The notes under the pieces: generated by a model
Told to the model about the DNA's origin: nothing
Databases searched by the model: none
Seen by the model: the letters and a program-made list of their open reading frames with translations, nothing else
In this document: positions 46,451-58,632 of the stretch, piece after piece
Layout: the number at the start of each line of letters is the position of its first letter
How positions within the stretch are numbered: position 1 is the first letter of the stretch
Translations under genes and position numbers: made by a program
Assembly: GCF_002288925.2 (NCBI RefSeq)
Contig: NW_022098069.1
Coordinates: forward strand, 83,050,380 to 83,114,379
Direction: 5' to 3'
Length of the DNA stretch: 64,000 nucleotides
Source of the DNA: Delphinapterus leucas
Taxonomy: Eukaryota > Chordata > Mammalia > Artiodactyla > Monodontidae

Positions 46451-49095
46451 AATGGAATCACAGCATGTGCTCTTTTGACAGTGGCTTTGTCCACACAGCA
46501 CAAGCCCCTGAGCTCCACCCAGGCTGTGTCCAGCGTTCATTCCTTTTGGTCTCACGATGTCTGTCTTCCCTTCTAGGGAAGAGGCCTTGACCCCTTTCCT
46601 CTCCCCCAGGTTCCAGGCTCTGTGCTGGCTGGATGCTCTGCTCCAGGCACCAGAACCCTGGGCTCTGTGGCCTCAACTCCCAGGGGCTCTGGCCAGCGAT
46701 TCCCTTCTGCCTCTCTCCACATTCCACAGCCAGCATAGACTCTACCAGGTGAGGACCCAGAGGTGATCCCTACTTTTCAGATGGGGAGCAGAAAGCACAG
46801 AGAAGATGTCATTTGCTTCTGATCTGGCTGTGAGCGGAGGTGCCCCGCATACTGGAAAAGCACTCCAGCCACGCCCCCGTCCCCCCACTCCCGGGATGGC
46901 CCAGGATGGAGAAAGCCTATGGCAGGTGATATCATCCATGCTGAGACCTGAACCAGGAGAGGGAGACAGCCCGAGCATGATCGGGAGCAGAGCAGCTAAG
47001 GCACAGGGAACAACAAGGGGTGGCACCAGTGCCTCGGTGAGGTTTCGAGTGAGGACGGAGACGAAGGCCCTGGTGTCGGGTGTTTCTCCCCTGCGTGTGG
47101 GGATTCCACTTCCTGGCCATTTGTCCTGACTTTCGCTGGATAAACCTGGGACAGTGACAGTGGAGCTCACCCAGGACCCTTGCACAGAGAGAGAGGACAG
47201 AAAGCCACACTCTTTCAGGTGGAGATACACACACGTGTGTGTGTATGCACATGTGCATGTTGACACAGTGCCCTGCATACTGAAGTATAGAGGAATGTGA
47301 GGGCTGTGGGAGACCCAGCCACGGGGAGCGAGAGGCTGAATCTCGAGAAGGCAAGGAATGGCAAACAACGGGTGGTACAGTGAAACGTCTGAGTGACTGG
47401 TTCAAGGGCCAGACTGCGTGGGTTCAAATCCCAGCTCCACCACTTTGCAGCTGTCTTCCCCTGGGAAACAGTTTCCCCATCTATAAAATGTCAATGATCA
47501 TACTCATAAAGAATCACGTGAGGATTCAATGAGCTAGTCGATTTTCTGGCCCGTAGTTAGCACTTCAGGAGGGCAGGACTTACATTTCCCGGAAGGGAGC
47601 AGGGAGGGGACCTGCTCTCAGCCACACCCAGCTACGTCAAGGCTCCGACTCCAGGGCGCTTTCTGCATCTCAGTGTTCCCATTGTATTTTATACTTTTTT
47701 ATGTTTCCTCCCAGTCTTAGAACCAGCTGGCATTAAAAAAAAAATACTGCTGGATGAAAATGCATGGATAAGAGCTGGCCCACTCCTTTCAGACTCTCCT
47801 AGCCTTTGAGATGATTGAGGCCCAGAGAAGTCAAGGAAAGTATCTAACCTATTTATTAGTGGCAAAAATGGAAGTTGGACCCAGGCCGGCTGGTTCCAGC
47901 ATCTGAGCTCTTAGCCACGCCCCTGGATGGTCTCATTTCTACAGGCAATTCTTTATTCATTCACTCAACAAACACTGTTTTGAGTTCATAACACGTGCTG
48001 GGTGCTCGTCTGGGCATGGAGGACACAGATGTGAATAAGACCCAGTCCCTGACCTCAAGGGACAGTGAGGAGAAAGACAGCTAAAGAGTCATCTAGGTTG
48101 TCACAAGAAAAAACTTGGCCTTCTATATGAGGTCCGGGGTTGGGGTGGGCAGTCAGGGAAGGCTCCCTGGAGGAGGTGATGACTGAGCTGAACCTTGCCG
48201 GATGAGTAGAAGTTTGCCAGAGATACAGTGGGGTCACAATTGTGCAATCAACTTAGGATAATTCAGTTTGGCAAACTGCATTTTACACTCTTAAAAGAAA
48301 GAGAAGTAGGCTAAGCACGAGATGGGAGCAAGGAACCTGCAGCTGGGCTGTTGGTCTGGCTCCCACAGGGCTGCAGAATCTGGGCCTCTTGTTCTGCTGA
48401 TGCTGGACTTTAAGTGGTGGGAACCGCTGGGGTCTTGACAATTTGAGGTTGAGGGGGAGGATGGGGGTGGGTGGGGCCTCCCAAGCCACTTCAAAGACTG
48501 TGGCCTTTATCCTGGGGACCACGGGAGTCACTGATGGCTTCCCCAAATAAATCAGAGTGGACTTTAACCCTGTGACCATCTGGTCACCCCACGGCCATTC
48601 AGCAGGTCCAGTCTGTACCACACTGCCTCTAGTGGAGATCTCTAAGGATGTCACTGATGGGGGGTCACCAGGATGACCGAGACTGTCGACATAAATGTGC
48701 GCTGACCCCACTCTGCGGAACCTGCCGAGGTTCAAGAGTGTGCCCGCTGGTCCAGGAGGGGCAGGGCCAGCCCCGCCCCCGCCCGCCCCCCGTCCCCCCG
48801 TCCCCACAGGCTCTCAGGCCTCGGCTCCTGGACATGCCGCCTCTGGCCACTAGGGGGCAGTGTCTTGCAGTGGAACTGGCGTCCCACACGTGAGGGCCTT
48901 GAGCGAGTACCCTGGGCCTCAGTTTCCTCTTCTGGAAGCTGCAGCGGGGCTATGTGGGCTCAACAGAGAAGCAGAAACGTCCTGAGAACCTGCTGGGGGC
49001 TGGCCCTGTATCTTCCTAAATGACCCTCCCTACACAGCTCCCACCAAGCAGTCGGGGGGGGGTCCATGCCCCCCACCCCTTGGAGCGCCCCTCCA
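46451..49095. other. Intergenic DNA with MIR and other ancient repeats
   Basis: A clear MIR lies at about 47390-47570 ('ctgcgtgggttcaaatccca'), a MIR-like tail at 48910-48950, and an ancient repeat from about 47940 ('ttcattcactcaacaaac'). Long frames such as 46742-47368 on the - strand are chance frames in GC-rich DNA. Confidence 0.5.
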
Positions 49096-49097
49096 CC

Positions 49098-49208
49098 TTT
49101 TTTTTGGCTGATGGCATGTGGGATCTTCGTTCCCCCACCAGGGATGGAACCCGCACCCCCTTTAGTGGAAGTGCAGCATCCTAACCACTGGACCTCCAAG
49201 GAAGTCCC
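49098..49208 (-). repeat. Short tRNA-type SINE
   Basis: T run, 'ggctgatggcatgtgggatc', and 'ggacctccaaggaagtccc'. Confidence 0.9.
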
Positions 49209-49933
49209 AGACCGCCTACATCTTGAAGTGGGTGCTGCCCCTCCTGCTAGCCCACGTGGAGGGCCCACTAGACAGCCAGCATCGACCGCGCGACCTGAAC
49301 AAACCTCCAGGTGACTCCAGCTGAGGCCCCAGACAAGCCCAAACTCCCACCCCACGGAATCTGTGAGTTTAAGAAGTGGTGGCTTCAGGCCACGAAGTCT
49401 TGGGGTAATTTGTTCCACAGCCAGAGTAATGGGACCCCCCATCCTACCCTTGGGAGGGGAGCAGCCCAGGAGTGGGACAGCAGAGTCACCCATCCCCACT
49501 GTGACCAGCACTGGGCAGGGGAAGCGCAAGGGCCTGGGGGCCGGGCGGAGGGGACGGGACCCTCCCCCTCCCCCTCCCCCCTCCCGGTGGAGCAGCCGCG
49601 GCAAGGATGCCGGCAGAGAGTCCGCAGGAGCACATGCAGGGAGAGATTCCTGAGAGTGCCAAGTCCAAAGTCGGGGGAGGCGGGAGGTGAGGGAGAGAAG
49701 GGGCGGGCCCAGCGGCCTTGGAATTTGTCCCCAGGAAGCTCTAAACAAGGCGAAGGGCGGGGCGGACTGGGGTGGATTTGATTGAGAGACTCTCTGAGGA
49801 CGGGAGAGGGAGTGGGGGGAGTGGGGGAGGGTCCCGGTCAGAGGCCAGTGAACTGTGAGGTTACAGCCCCATAAACACTGGATCCCCCTTCCCAGGTGGG
49901 TGGGTCTGCCTTAGGGTGGGGAGATTCAGCAGG

Positions 49934-50008
49934 CTCCCCCCTCCCCTCCCCCCCTCTCCCTTCCCCCCTCTCTCCCTTCCCCCCTCTCTCCCTTCCCCCC
50001 GCCCCCCA
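49934..50008. repeat. Homopyrimidine tract
   Basis: About 70 bases of C/T only, then one G, with the motif 'cccccctctctcccttc' repeated. A shorter C/T tract lies at 49560-49590. Confidence 0.92.
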
Positions 50009-50231
50009 GGCTCCGTTCCATTTCCTGCCCACCAGCCTTCCAGGGGCTGACCCAGCTTCGCAGACCCTTGACCCCATGAAGGAAATGCCCCAGACTGAAG
50101 CAGGCGCTCTGTTCTGGTCACTGACAGGGGGCGCTTAAGAGGGTACTTTTCCCCGACAGTTGCAGGGAATAAGCCCACCCTGCGCGTCGTCCTGACCAAG
50201 TCGGATTTCTGAATGCCCCCTGGAACAACCA

Positions 50232-50268
<37 letters not shown>
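50232..50268. repeat. (AC)n microsatellite
   Basis: About eighteen uninterrupted AC units. Confidence 0.97.
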
Positions 50269-50270
<2 letters not shown>

Positions 50271-50309
50271 CATGGTGGTGAAATACATGGGTACAGGGCT
50301 CAGACAGGC

Positions 50310-50480
50310 CTGGGTTCCATCCCTGTCCATCATTTACCAGCTGTGAACCGGCCAAGTCCCAGACCCTCTCTGACCCTCAGTTTCCTCATCTGCAGAGTGG
50401 GGTTTCTAAAGGCACCTGCTTCACGGCATTGTTGAAGAGCACCTGAGCCCCGGGGCACAGAGGCCCTCACGTGGTCGGCA
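50310..50480 (+). repeat. MIR SINE
   Basis: 'tttaccagctgtgaaccg', 'ctcagtttcctcatctgcag' and the following part match MIR. Confidence 0.7.
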
Positions 50481-50847
50481 GTATTCACCAGCCAGCACCT
50501 TTCAAGTAAGGATTTTAGAAATTCTCTCTGAGCTAGGGGAGGGAGGAGGAGGTGTTGCCGAAGTGTCAGCTCCCCTGGGCACCGGGCCGAACAGAAATAG
50601 AGAAAAGGATTTTGGAGGAAGAAAGAGATGGCTCTATTTTTCTGCCAAGCAGAAAGGAAGACACAGCAGGCTAGCGCCTCCAGAGCTGTGACCCCCTCCT
50701 TGGGAATCAGGGAAGATTATATATGTGAGGCTCGAAGATTATATATGTGAGGCTCGCAGTCCAGGGGTCTATGATAAGGATCAAAGTAGTGAAGGTCTTG
50801 CATTCTTCCTTTCCTTTGCGTTATTTCAAAACAGTCATAGCTGGCGT

Positions 50848-51121
50848 CACAGCCCCATAAGCACTGGATCCCCCTTCCTGGGTAGGCAGGTCTGCCTTAG
50901 GGTGGGGAGATTACCATACAATATAGGGTGGTAACAATTACCATACAGTATAACCTAAGAAGATTTATTACACATTTGACAACAGTTCCCATGTAATTTT
51001 TTTTTTTTTTTTTTTTGCGGTACGTGGGCCTCTCACCGCTGTGGCCTCTCCCGTTGCGGAGCACGGGCTCCGGACGCACAGGCTCAGAGGCCATGGCTCA
51101 CGGGCCCAGCCGCTCCGCGGT
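50848..51121. other. Patchwork insertion in the 3' LTR
   Basis: Three joined pieces: 50851-50912, about 90% identical to 49864-49925 in the left flank; 50930-51000, nearly identical to 55741-55806 inside the provirus; and a truncated CHR SINE (51000-51121). The other LTR reads straight through this point. Confidence 0.8.
51000..51121 (-). repeat. CHR-type SINE, truncated
   Basis: T run and the 3' half of the short form, ending abruptly at 'ccgctccgcgg' where LTR sequence resumes. Confidence 0.88.
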
Positions 51122-51671
51122 AATTGGGATCCGACAGTCTGGTAATTGCGTCCCTTGCCTCTGGTTTATTGGCCGGTGACCTTGTTTCTGAAATGCAAAA
51201 ACTATAGGGGGTGATTTCTTACCAGGGGCATATAGAATGTAAGTGCCCGGACATAATAAGGTTAGGGGGTGAGAGGCACGGGATGTAACTCACACAGAGT
51301 TAGGGGTGATGGGTACCGAATGTGAATTACACAGTGTCAGGGAGTGAGGTTAGCTTTCTAAAGTACAAATCTAGTTACTACAAATTAGTGACAGTTAAAG
51401 TAAACCAAGGCGTGATTAACTCTTTCAGGCCAGGTTATGTTTCTTCTCTAGCCTATTCACTGTTCCCTTTATTTTCCTTGTTCTCAGGGGAGGGAAAACT
51501 TCATTTCTATTTTTGCTGCAACAAATTCCCCACTGCTAGTTCATTCCCTCCATATCAATGGAGGAAGGGAAACGGGCGTCGTTCTTGTCTGGCTGAGGAC
51601 AAAACTTCAGTTTTGCTCCACTTGACAAACACCAGCTGTCCAGCCCAGGGGCCCACCTATCTCCTATTTCA

Positions 51672-51684
51672 AATCCCCCCCTGA
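51672..51684 (-). other. Polypurine tract of the provirus
   Basis: On the - strand 'caggggggga' directly precedes the 3' LTR, the usual site for plus-strand priming in retroviruses. Confidence 0.7.
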
Positions 51685-51781
51685 GAGATGTGAACCCCAA
51701 GAAATCTTTACTGGGAGGATGAGGGACGACGGTCTGTCTTCTGTAGCTTCCTCAGGCTGGCAAGGGGTTCGTAGACCCTAC

Positions 51782-52170
51782 CTAGTTGGTGTCACAGAGC
51801 TCTCGCCCTGTCTTATTAAGGGCCCTAGGGTGACTTCTGTTGTTGTTTTGCCAGGATCTCTTCTGAGAAATGGCTGGAATCTTTGCATCATCATTATCTT
51901 GATGTGAACCTATTGTAATCTGGAAGAGACAGAACTTAGCAAGTAGTTTAAAAAGACAGAGGCCAAAGATTAATAAAAGAATCATTGTAGCTGGGGGCCC
52001 AAGCAGGATGAAGAGCCATGTAACGTTTGGTAGTAATTTTGATCCTGATCTAGATAGAGACAGCGCTTGTGTTACCCTGTCTAAAGGAATGGAGCCATTT
52101 GATGATATATATATAATTCTGTGTCCTCTTCTATTAGCCCATTGTGATTGATGTAGGTGTAACAGACCCT
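51782..52170 (-). pseudogene. Retroviral env transmembrane-subunit remnant
   Basis: The - strand encodes a long hydrophobic anchor (open from about 52110 to 51782) followed by a short polar tail, placed just before the 3' LTR as in class I env. Upstream, about 52130-52170, lies a cysteine/asparagine-containing stretch like the region after the immunosuppressive domain, but in another frame. Frameshift and loss of the surface subunit make it non-functional. Confidence 0.7.
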
Positions 52171-53800
52171 GTTAGAAGTATTTGGAGGCGTGACAACCTA
52201 AACGTTAATAGACAAAATAGATCTCATTTCTTTTTAGGAGAATAAGCCTGAAACCCAGTCTAGGCCTGGTGCTTTGGGGAGACTTGTAGCCAGGTAGCCG
52301 GTTATCTAGTTTCATCAAAGTAGGTTTTAACCTTTGTTGTGGTATTAACATATAGATAACAGGAGCTATTGGTCACTACATATGTGTTTTCTTTTTTTGT
52401 TAACATATGATCTAAAGCAATTTTATCGTCTAAAAGTGTAATAGCTACAAGAGGAGACCTTTAAGAAGTAAGGTTGCAGTTACCAGCTGTCAGCAGACAT
52501 TGTTTTGAAATTGGCCGGTGGCATCCCATATCTAAAACAGCTCAGAAAACTCAAGTTCTTAGCAATAAAAGGACTTGCCTAAACTCACACCATAGTGTCA
52601 CCATTAACGGTGTCAGTGTTTCTCTGAGTATGAGAAGATGCAAGAACTGGGGCTCGTAAAATCTTCTCCTGAAATTATTTAACTCTCTCAAGGCCTGTCC
52701 TGTCAGTTTTTCCCAGAGCACAGAGTCCCTCGTTTCAGCTCTCCACCCTGAAGTCCTTGTAGAGGGTGTTGAAGGTCACCAGCTACAACAGCTCATGATT
52801 TAATCCTTGTAGAAGTAGATGGCAAGTGTCAGTTTTCAGTCAGCAGGGCCCCTTTATGGTCGTAATTTCGACCATGGTTTGGGGCATTTCCTGACCATTT
52901 TGTCCCATGGTGTTAGGAATGCTCCTTCCCAGGTCTGGTGAAGATTTTGCTGATAAGCCACTCCATGGGCTATTACTGGCCTAGGCCTTTACTAGTATCC
53001 AGAAGTCTCTGGACCACCTGTCTTCCTAGTCTCTTATGGTCCAGGACAATACTCCCCCTTGTTGCTTCTTCTCATATCTAGAGTTAGACTATTGCAGTCA
53101 TTGATCTCATATGGAACTCCATATCATCATTTTATCAGAGGCTCAGTCACACACTTGGTAACATAAGAAACGATCATTTTTTTTTTTGAAATAGGCAGAA
53201 TACAAATGACATAGCTGGCAGTATTAATAAAGTCATAAGTAAGAATTCAGCCAAGAACGTCCATTAGGGGCAGCCCAGTATATCCCAGGTCGTCTGACTT
53301 AGTCTGTTCTGTACCAATCCCTATTCTTCAGGGGAATTATAATTGGCATATTGTCCACAAGGTACTCGGCCCAGTTTCCTGTGTTACTAGACTGATTATC
53401 CCTAGTATGATTTAATTGTTCCCAGCACAGAGGAGCCTCTAACCTCAAATTACCATGGCCTGGTGTTAATTACATAAATCCATCCCATAATTGTGGGAGG
53501 CTTTATTCCTCGGCTGAAATTTTGCTTGTTGCTCCGATTGAACTTTGAGTAATAGAGGAAAATCCATATGTATGGTCAGGGTCAGAGCAGGTGTTATTAA
53601 TTGGTCGGGTGAGGGGATCTCATCTAGTCATATCAGTAGTGGCCTGAACATGACTATAATTTTCCTTTTAAGATAAATTTCCTAAGAGTCAGCCAATTAG
53701 AGCCTCGGAGTGGAGAAGTCCACTCAGGTAACCCAGAAGTACTAGACATAGGTAATTGGCCACAAACCCAACAATTGGATTGATTTTTAAAACTAGCATA
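52171..53800 (-). other. Proviral env surface region, decayed
   Basis: Lies where the env surface subunit should be. No frame of useful length and no clear motif survives. Confidence 0.45.
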
Positions 53801-54018
53801 GGGGCTTCCCTGGTGGCGCAGTGGTGGAGGGTCCTCCTGCCGATGCAGGGGACACGGGTTCGTGCCCCGGTCCGGGAGGATCCCACATGCCGCGGAGCGG
53901 CTGGGCCCGTGCGCCATAGCCGCTGGGCCTGCGTGTCCGGAGCTTGTGCTCCGCAACGGGAGGGGCCCCAGCGGTGAGAGGCCCGCGCACCGCAAAAAAC
54001 AAAACAAAACAAAAAAAC
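53801..54018 (+). repeat. CHR-type SINE, short form, inside the provirus
   Basis: Near-consensus complete SINE ending in 'aaaacaaaacaaaac'. Inserted after the provirus. Confidence 0.93.
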
Positions 54019-54158
54019 TGTCATAGCATCGTACCTATGATAGAAAAACATTTGATTCATATGCAAAGGTCCAAGGAGTCGAGAAAACATTATAAATGAG
54101 CGTATGAGTCAGGTCCAGGATCTTGGGGAAGCTGTCTACTACTGATGTTGTCTTTTTC

Positions 54159-54467
54159 TCATCCTGGTGTGAGTGTAGTTTCTCCTCTGTTTGAGCATTG
54201 TTTTAAGGTGATTTTGAGGTCAGCCATCCTCTCTATAGGCCAGTCCAGTGCAGGGGCCCTTTGTGAGTGGAAATTAATCCAAGAGTTAATTCCCTTTAGT
54301 TTTACTGTGTATGAGCTAGTTAAGAGTACCTGATAAGGGTCCTTCCATCCAGTCTGGAGATAGTCCTTTAAATTGTCTTTTCCAGTATGTATAATCCCCT
54401 GGTTGTAGGTCGTGGGGTATCTGATCTTCATCCAAAGAAAAATTACTGAGATAAGCTTTAGAAACAA
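54159..54467 (-). pseudogene. Retroviral pol remnant: integrase C-terminal GPY/F-like domain
   Basis: A 102-codon open stretch contains a Trp-Lys-Asp-Pro-Tyr core at residues 41-45 (about 54333-54347), followed by the valine/leucine-rich strand and a Trp-Ile motif, the pattern of the gammaretroviral integrase C-terminus. Its position just before env fits. The catalytic core of integrase and reverse transcriptase are not recognisable upstream. Confidence 0.72.
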
Positions 54468-54499
54468 ACTTAGAGTGTCCTTTAATAATTCAATTAAAT

Positions 54500-57400
54500 T
54501 TTTTAGCAGTATAACATAACTGCAAGGAACTATCTGGGAAGTGAGTCTTGGTAAACACAGACCTTAATGAACAAAACTAGAATTTAATATTCAGTAAAAC
54601 ATAATTTATTTTCTTCATTGTGAGGGCATTAACCCGGCAACCAGGGAAGGCTTTATCCCATCAAATAAAAAATGAGGTTTATCAGGGAGCCGGAAAAAGC
54701 CAAGCAGCCATCTTGGATTTTCTATAGCCCTGACTGTTTGATTTACAGCTATTGTTTACCCATTTTAAATTCCCTGATTTAGGAGTAGACTGTTGTCATG
54801 TTTTAAGGACAGTCAGGATGGCAAAAGTCTGACAATGAGAGGTTAATTTTTGTAGAAGCAGAATGAATTTTATCTACGTGTGCCAAGATCTTCATAGATC
54901 ATTGTGAGATAATACTTATTTACCTAAGTAACAAAAGATTTTAAAAGCAAATGTAAATCACTTAAAGGCAAAGAAATTTACATAGTCTGTTATTAAAGCA
55001 GCATCCCAAGAAAACTTTGTTCTCTTAACAGAGAGAGAGAACCAAATTTCAGTCTGGTCTCAGTAAACTTGGCCTGATGATTTATATAACTGTAATGTAT
55101 CATATAGGCTTTTTGCTTCCTGAAACTTTTATAAGGAGTCTCAGACTGAACTTTTAAAAGACCTTTCAGGAAAGTCCCACCAAAGGCTTGTCACAGATTT
55201 CGCTTACCAGATGTAGGTGAATTCCTCCTTTTTCAAGGTCCCGAAAATACCTTGAGATTTCTGTGCCTGTTAGTGAGGTAGCCTTCCTAATTTATCTGAT
55301 AAAGGTGCTGGGGACCTAAGAGTTTCCAATCTCTGGAGGGAGCAAATAGAGAGAAAAGATAAATGTTTTAATTTTACCCATAGGTGTAAATTACCAAATT
55401 GTTGTAAACCATAAGTAGCTTGAGGAGAAGAGCTTCTTTATATCCAGTTTAGCATTATGGTCTGAAAGTCAGAAACTTGTATTTATCCAAAAGTTCTTTT
55501 TATAAATCTTCTTGAAGAAGAAGCATCTTTGCAAAAGCTTCAGAGTGAAACTGTGTCTCTAATGACAAAAGACTTATGGCAAGTTTAAAACTCTGATTAC
55601 AATGTAATTTACAAGGTAACTTGGTTACTGTTGTGACATATGATGCTAAAGATAATAACTAGAATTATGACTGATAACATTTTACCAGGACATCAGAATA
55701 TTTTTGAAACTCCATATGATTTCTAGGATATCTATATTAGTAACAATTACCATACAATATAACCTAAGAAGATTTATTACACATTTGACAAGACTTCCCG
55801 TGTAATTTTAACACACCAAATGAACCTAATTAGTGTAACATCTCTCTTTGGGATGTTTCAGAGGCCGTTTGAAGCACCCCAAAGTAGCTAGAGGTCAAAG
55901 AAACTTCATTACAATTTGATTTGGGAAGTTTTATCAAAAACACAAAAGGGTTTAGAACACTCAGATAAGATCATACATCGCTGTGAAACGATTGTTTTTC
56001 ACTTACCCAAAGGACAATAAAAGATTTAAAGGCAAATATCGAACTGATCACTTAAAAGGTAAAGAAGCTTAAAATCTGTCATCCAAGGCGGTTCAACACC
56101 TTAAGAAAACTTGTACCATGCATAAAACTCTTTTCTCAGGGTCCACTTTCCACAAACCTTTTTTATCACTTTCTGTATCCATCACTTTATTTTCCCATTC
56201 AGAAACAGCCACCTGTAAATCAGACCTACTTCCTTTCCCCTTAATAAAATGCAATTCCATTGCTCATACCTTGTTTACTAAAAACACATCCTACTTTCCT
56301 TAAGCAACCATGAACTGTCCTTTATATCAGCACTCTGTAGACTGGTACATCCAAATAATATTTAAGGAATGTGCTTTCTTATAGAAAATATCTCAGTGTG
56401 GCACCAAACACATTTTTTAATAGTTCTAAACCTTTTGTTTCTCTGTACAAGGAAGCCAAGGTTCAGTAATTAATGTTTCAGTATCTTATTTTATTTGGAA
56501 ATGGCCCAGTTATTTAATAACTTGCATCCTTTAACTTAATTTAGCACAACTCTAAATTTTCAAGTTGTCAGATATCTGGAGAGATCATTCTTAAGTAAAT
56601 ATTCCTAAAACGTAAGTATTCCTAAAAAGTTCACCCAAAGCTCTTATCTCATTTGCAATTGTTTTTTCTTAAAAGTTTCTTCACATCGAGTTATTTTCAT
56701 TGCTGACAAATTTGTAACAGATATAATAAGATCTTATTTAGTTTATATTAAACCTAGGCACAATAAAAGTATTATCCTTAATGTTGATGGCTCTAAAGAC
56801 ATGTCTATATTAATTAGATTAACAAACATTAATACCAGGTATTTTTAATATTGAATAATTCCCAGGTCACGTGAACCTGAAATTTATTTAATTTTTCTTG
56901 TATTTAGAATTGTTTGATTTGTAAGTGCTTTTCTTTTAAGCCAATTAAATAGAGCTCATTTACAAATTATCCTCAGCAATATTATCCAAAGACAGAAACA
57001 TATACTGAGACATACACAGGTATCCGGACAGACAGAGATCTCATAGTTTCCACTTGAGATTTAAAATGTCTCTTTGCCTCTTTTTTTTTTCTTGGCTTGA
57101 AGTTCTACTAATTAACCCAAGGCTGAAGTCTCAGGCAAAGTGGGCTTTGTTTGTAGCTCAAGGACATGATAACAGTTAACTTCAAGCTTTGTCCTAGGCA
57201 TATTTTTGTTCTCTCAGGGTCAGAATTTTGGAGAAAAGTATTTTAACAAGCTAGCTTTTTCTAATTGCACATGCAAAAAGGACTGGTTTTGCAATTTTAA
57301 GAAAAGCTTTATTTTAACCAGTTTTCTCCAGAGTCTAAAGAATATTGTGGCCATACTGTCAAAAATCATCTTTCTCTTTCTGTGGTCATGGCTGCACAGC
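54500..57400 (-). other. Non-coding proviral interior with a diverged internal repeat
   Basis: AT-rich and without gag-pol frames. Two diverged copies of a block of about 100 bases (54919-55020 and 56004-56115; both contain 'aaagattt', 'tcacttaaa' and 'aagaaaactt') lie in the same orientation. The 55741-55806 segment is copied into the 3' LTR. Confidence 0.5.
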
Positions 57401-57639
57401 TAAAATTTAAACCAGATAGTGCTCAAATTGGCTCTGATAACAGGAGCAGACTGGCTGATAAACTGTTGTCCCAGCAGGGATTGTCCTTCTGGGGAGGTGC
57501 GGTCTTAGTTTGATCAGAAGAATCTGGGGGTGAGGGAACTTGCAGGACTGGGGAAACCTTCCCACTCCCCTGAGAGTTGGGAGAAGTTAGAAGAGGATCC
57601 TTTAGAATGTCAGGAGAGTTTTGTTTCTTTTCTTTTCTT

Positions 57640-57894
57640 TTTTTTCTGATTCCTCGGGCTTTTGATTATGGAGCCACCTACAGCAGGATTATAATAAAAG
57701 GGGCATAAAGTCCTGAACATAAGGGAACCTCAGTCCATTTTTCCCATCCCGTGGCAATAAAGATCTAATTGTAGGAGACCCATTTTCAGGCCATTTTCCT
57801 TTGTCATTGGATCATAGCTATAGGTCGACCAGTCATTTAAAATTTTCCCTAAGTGTTCCCAGGTGGGTAGAACCTTAGAGGAAGCGCTTCCCAT
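57640..57894 (-). pseudogene. Retroviral gag N-terminal remnant
   Basis: On the - strand an ATG at 57894 opens a short frame starting Met-Gly, the usual myristoylation start of matrix. About 55 codons are readable before stops and frameshifts (near 57730). It lies about 720 bases downstream of the primer site, as expected of a gag leader. Confidence 0.7.
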
Positions 57895-58614
57895 TTTGGC
57901 TCGAGCAGTTGGTAACAGACATTTGATATTAGCACGCTCAAATCAAAACAAACCTTCACCTCATCAGCTGGAAGTCACACATAAAACATAAACCATAAAA
58001 GGAAACAGCAAAGGGATGCTCAAAAAAGAAAAAGAGAAACATATGGCGGAGACCTGCCCAAACGTGACTTCCGAGTCCCACTCGACCTGGACCGTTGCCC
58101 CAAGGCGGCGTCTTACATCAGAATCTCCCTTTGCAGGGAGCATTCCACATCAGGATTTCCCTTTGCACGAAATCCTCAAATTGGTACCTTAGTTCCCCTT
58201 AAGGGGACCGTCGAAGGTCACGGAGCGCAGTCCGGGAGACTCACTGTAGGTGCTGACGGGTGCGTCGCGACTTCCCTACGTCCTCTTTCTGATCCTCCAA
58301 TATTCAGTGTCTTCTCGGAGTGGAAGTCCAGGCCGGCGCGGCCAAAAGAAGAGAAGGTGTCCTCAAGGTAAAATGAGCCTCGGCAGCTGCTAGGTCAGCC
58401 TCTCCCCCGTTCTCCGCCGCAGCCTCGGAGTTCCGCCGCCGAGTCGACAGGCCGGGTGTGATGGGACACAGCCCTGCGGCAGGGAGTCCCTGGCGATCTG
58501 GCCTCAGAGAAATCCTCCAACCCTCCGCTCTCCCGAAGGAGCCTGGCGTGCAGAGAGATCCCCGAGCTTCCGATCAAGCCGAGGGGCCCTGCGGGGCTGC
58601 CTGTACGCGAGCGG
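57895..58614 (-). other. Proviral 5' leader
   Basis: GC-rich segment between primer site and gag start. It would hold the packaging signal, which cannot be identified by eye. Confidence 0.55.
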
Positions 58615-58632
58615 ACCCCGGACGAGCCCCCA
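58615..58632 (-). other. Primer binding site, proline-tRNA type
   Basis: The - strand reads 'tggggGctcgtccggggt', matching the murine-leukaemia-type proline-tRNA primer site at 17 of 18 bases. It is three bases from the LTR end. Confidence 0.9.

Larger units (their letters stand above)
50553..51671 (-). repeat. Proviral 3' LTR with a mosaic insertion
   Basis: Bounded by TG at 50553 and CA at 51671 on the + strand. Compared with the other LTR it has a 24-base local duplication at 50712-50757 ('gaagattatatatgtgaggc') and about 270 foreign bases at 50848-51121. Confidence 0.88.

Noticed and set aside
46742..47368. 208-codon - strand frame
   Set aside because: Chance frame in GC-rich intergenic DNA with no family features.
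47404..47445. tRNA-like B-box sequence
   Set aside because: It belongs to a MIR element; no cloverleaf can be formed. The same applies to the B boxes of the other SINEs.
48960..49748. 262-codon - strand frame
   Set aside because: It runs through a SINE and C/T-rich sequence, so it is not a gene.
49067..50048. A CRISPR-like or other regularly spaced array
   Set aside because: Repeats here are simple pyrimidine runs without conserved repeat-spacer structure, and the host is a mammal.
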